From NCBI GenBank assembly GCA_013330825.1, contig DUHN01000078.1, positions 37,130 to 43,911 on the forward strand: a stretch of 6,782 bases of DNA, given 5' to 3'. The first letter of the stretch is position 1. Every line of letters starts with the position of its first letter. Below, piece after piece: positions 6,065 to 6,782 of the stretch. Source of the DNA: Candidatus Woesearchaeota archaeon. GTDB lineage: Archaea > Nanobdellota > Nanobdellia > Woesearchaeales > GW2011-AR4. The notes below the pieces were generated by a model that was not told where the DNA came from, did not search any database, and was given only the letters and a program-made list of their open reading frames with translations. A program made the translations under genes and the position numbers.

Positions 6065-6082
6065 AGGCAGGGATGGCTGCCT
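6065..6082. repeat. Inverted repeat between the TATA box and start of the Mre11-like gene
   Basis: AGGCAG (6065-6070), six bases GGATGG, then CTGCCT (6077-6082). It occupies the space between the TATA box and the ATG, that is, the expected transcription start. A repressor bound there would block initiation, or the sequence might be a short hairpin if transcribed. Six-base arms can arise by chance. Confidence 0.35.
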
Positions 6083-6083
6083 G

Positions 6084-6093
6084 TTTTATAAAG
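6084..6093 (-). promoter_or_regulatory. TATA box of the Mre11-like gene
   Basis: On the minus strand it reads CTTTATAAAA, centred about 25 bases before the ATG at 6063. This spacing predicts a leaderless transcript. It lies about 30 bases from the opposing TATA-like element of the membrane protein gene. Confidence 0.75.
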
Positions 6094-6115
6094 ATTGTTG
6101 AGATAGTGTCAAAAC

Positions 6116-6124
6116 ATTTATTAT
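6116..6124 (+). promoter_or_regulatory. TATA-like element of the VTT-domain membrane protein gene
   Basis: ATTTATTAT preceded by TCAAAAC, which may act as a BRE. The centre is about 27 bases upstream of the ATG at 6147, again consistent with a leaderless transcript. A less perfect TATA match than the others in this window. Confidence 0.55.
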
Positions 6125-6146
6125 CAATGGGAGGGATACTGGGGCA

Positions 6147-6761
6147 ATGCAGGACCACACCTTCATCGAGGAGACGCCGAACCACCAGAAGATAAGGATC
6201 CTGGGGGTCACGCTCCTGTCCATTCTGGCCGCGGTCGGCTTGTGGATTGCCCTGAAGAGCGTCCTTGCAGAGATCGTCGGCGCGGAAAGCCTGGAGGCGG
6301 CGCAGGGCTATGTCATCGCGGACATGGCGAGCTTCACGGCCATCGGGCTGTTCTACTGGGGATTCATCAGCGGCCTGTTTTTCACCCCGGTGCCCGTCGA
6401 GATACTCCCCGTGCTCTACTTCAAGGGGCTGCTGAACGGCAATTCCCCGCTCTTCTCGCTGTTCCTGCAGTTTGCCGCCCTCGTCCCCGCCCACGCCATC
6501 GACTACTATCTCGGCAGGAAATTTTCTCCGGCATTCCTTAACTTCATCTCCAAGAGGAAGGTGTACAAGGCCAAGCGGTGGATCAATGCCTATGGAAGCT
6601 ATGCCGTCTTTCTCTTCAATGTCCTGCCGCTCCCCGCGCCGATCCTGACATTCGCGTTGGGCATAGCCCGCTACAACATACTGCGGCTGAGCGTGCTGTT
6701 CCTGCTGGGCAACGCGGTCAAGTATCTCGCCATCATCTGGATTTTCTCCCTCACGCAATAA
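6147..6761 (+). CDS. Small VTT/DedA-like integral membrane protein
   Basis: 204 residues with a cytosolic-looking N-terminus (1-17) and hydrophobic segments near 18-41, 62-92, 99-121, 149-173 and 178-201. Family features: FFTPVPVEILP (78-88), which resembles the re-entrant loop with a conserved acidic residue (Glu85) of VTT/DedA proteins; AIDYYLGRKFS (117-127), matching the D-x-x-x-Y-x-x-G-R segment; and YGSYAVFLFNVLPLPAPILT (149-168) followed by Gly172, matching the second P-rich loop. DedA/VTT proteins are membrane transporters or lipid scramblases needed for membrane homeostasis; the substrate here is unknown. The classical Arg of the second loop of bacterial DedA is not present, so this is nearer the short YqaA-like or uncharacterised archaeal branch. 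Start chosen for TATA spacing; an ATG at 6127 is in another frame. GGAGGG at 6130-6135 is about 11 bases upstream and may assist translation if it is transcribed. Confidence 0.75.
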   Translation: MQDHTFIEETPNHQKIRILGVTLLSILAAVGLWIALKSVLAEIVGAESLEAAQGYVIADMASFTAIGLFYWGFISGLFFTPVPVEILPVLYFKGLLNGNSPLFSLFLQFAALVPAHAIDYYLGRKFSPAFLNFISKRKVYKAKRWINAYGSYAVFLFNVLPLPAPILTFALGIARYNILRLSVLFLLGNAVKYLAIIWIFSLTQ

Positions 6762-6782
6762 AAAATAAGGAATGAGCGCCGT

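Noticed and set aside
6060..6758. 232-codon minus-strand ORF opposite the membrane protein gene
   Set aside because: The plus strand encodes a coherent multi-pass protein with VTT-like loops; the antisense product is a very hydrophilic Glu/Arg/Gln-rich chain, the expected complement of hydrophobic codons.
6772..6782. Possible start of another gene (ATG at 6772 after AAGGA)
   Set aside because: Only three codons and two bases remain before the window ends, too little to support a gene.
1..6782. CRISPR array, tRNA, rRNA, transposase or defence genes
   Set aside because: I looked for spaced direct repeats, tRNA-like folds and known mobile or defence proteins on both strands and saw none.

Overview
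The window looks like a stretch of archaeal chromosome. Every gene whose start I could place with confidence at the head of a transcript has a TATA box centred about 25 to 28 bases upstream of its ATG. This suggests leaderless or very short-leader transcripts. The gene content also fits an archaeon: an archaeal-type GatA, a GatB with a zinc-type cysteine set, an Mre11-like nuclease and a HAM1-type nucleotide phosphatase. The DNA is GC-rich with frequent AGG arginine codons. The lineage cannot be fixed from sequence alone; a DPANN or other less-studied archaeal group is possible but unproven.

Layout from the left: (1) the N-terminal part of an XTP/dITP diphosphatase on the minus strand, cut by the window edge; (2) a 93-base divergent promoter with a TATA box in each direction; (3) a plus-strand run of gatC, a predicted lipoprotein cyclophilin, gatA and gatB, where the cyclophilin lies between gatC and gatA and overlaps gatA by 4 bases; (4) a 117-base gap between gatA and gatB holding an inverted repeat and a mirror-symmetric GCGAGC motif, possibly a dispersed repeat; (5) an unrecognised gene that is either two overlapping ORFs (53 and 174 codons) or one 225-residue gene broken by one base in a run of five G; (6) a convergent, minus-strand Mre11-like nuclease; (7) a second divergent promoter; (8) a small multi-pass membrane protein of the VTT/DedA-like type. 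No gene-free stretch exceeds 300 bases.

GatC, GatA and GatB together form the tRNA-dependent amidotransferase that turns misacylated Asp-tRNA(Asn) (and in some organisms Glu-tRNA(Gln)) into the correct amide form. In archaea the Asn route is the expected one because GatDE usually handles Gln. The flanking genes are housekeeping: nucleotide-pool cleaning, DNA end repair and a membrane protein. I see no defence island, CRISPR array, transposase, tRNA or rRNA. The parts most worth a second look are the cyclophilin inside the gat cluster with two plausible starts, the gatA-gatB gap element, the split orphan gene, and the Asn-to-Ser change in a metal-binding motif of the Mre11-like protein.
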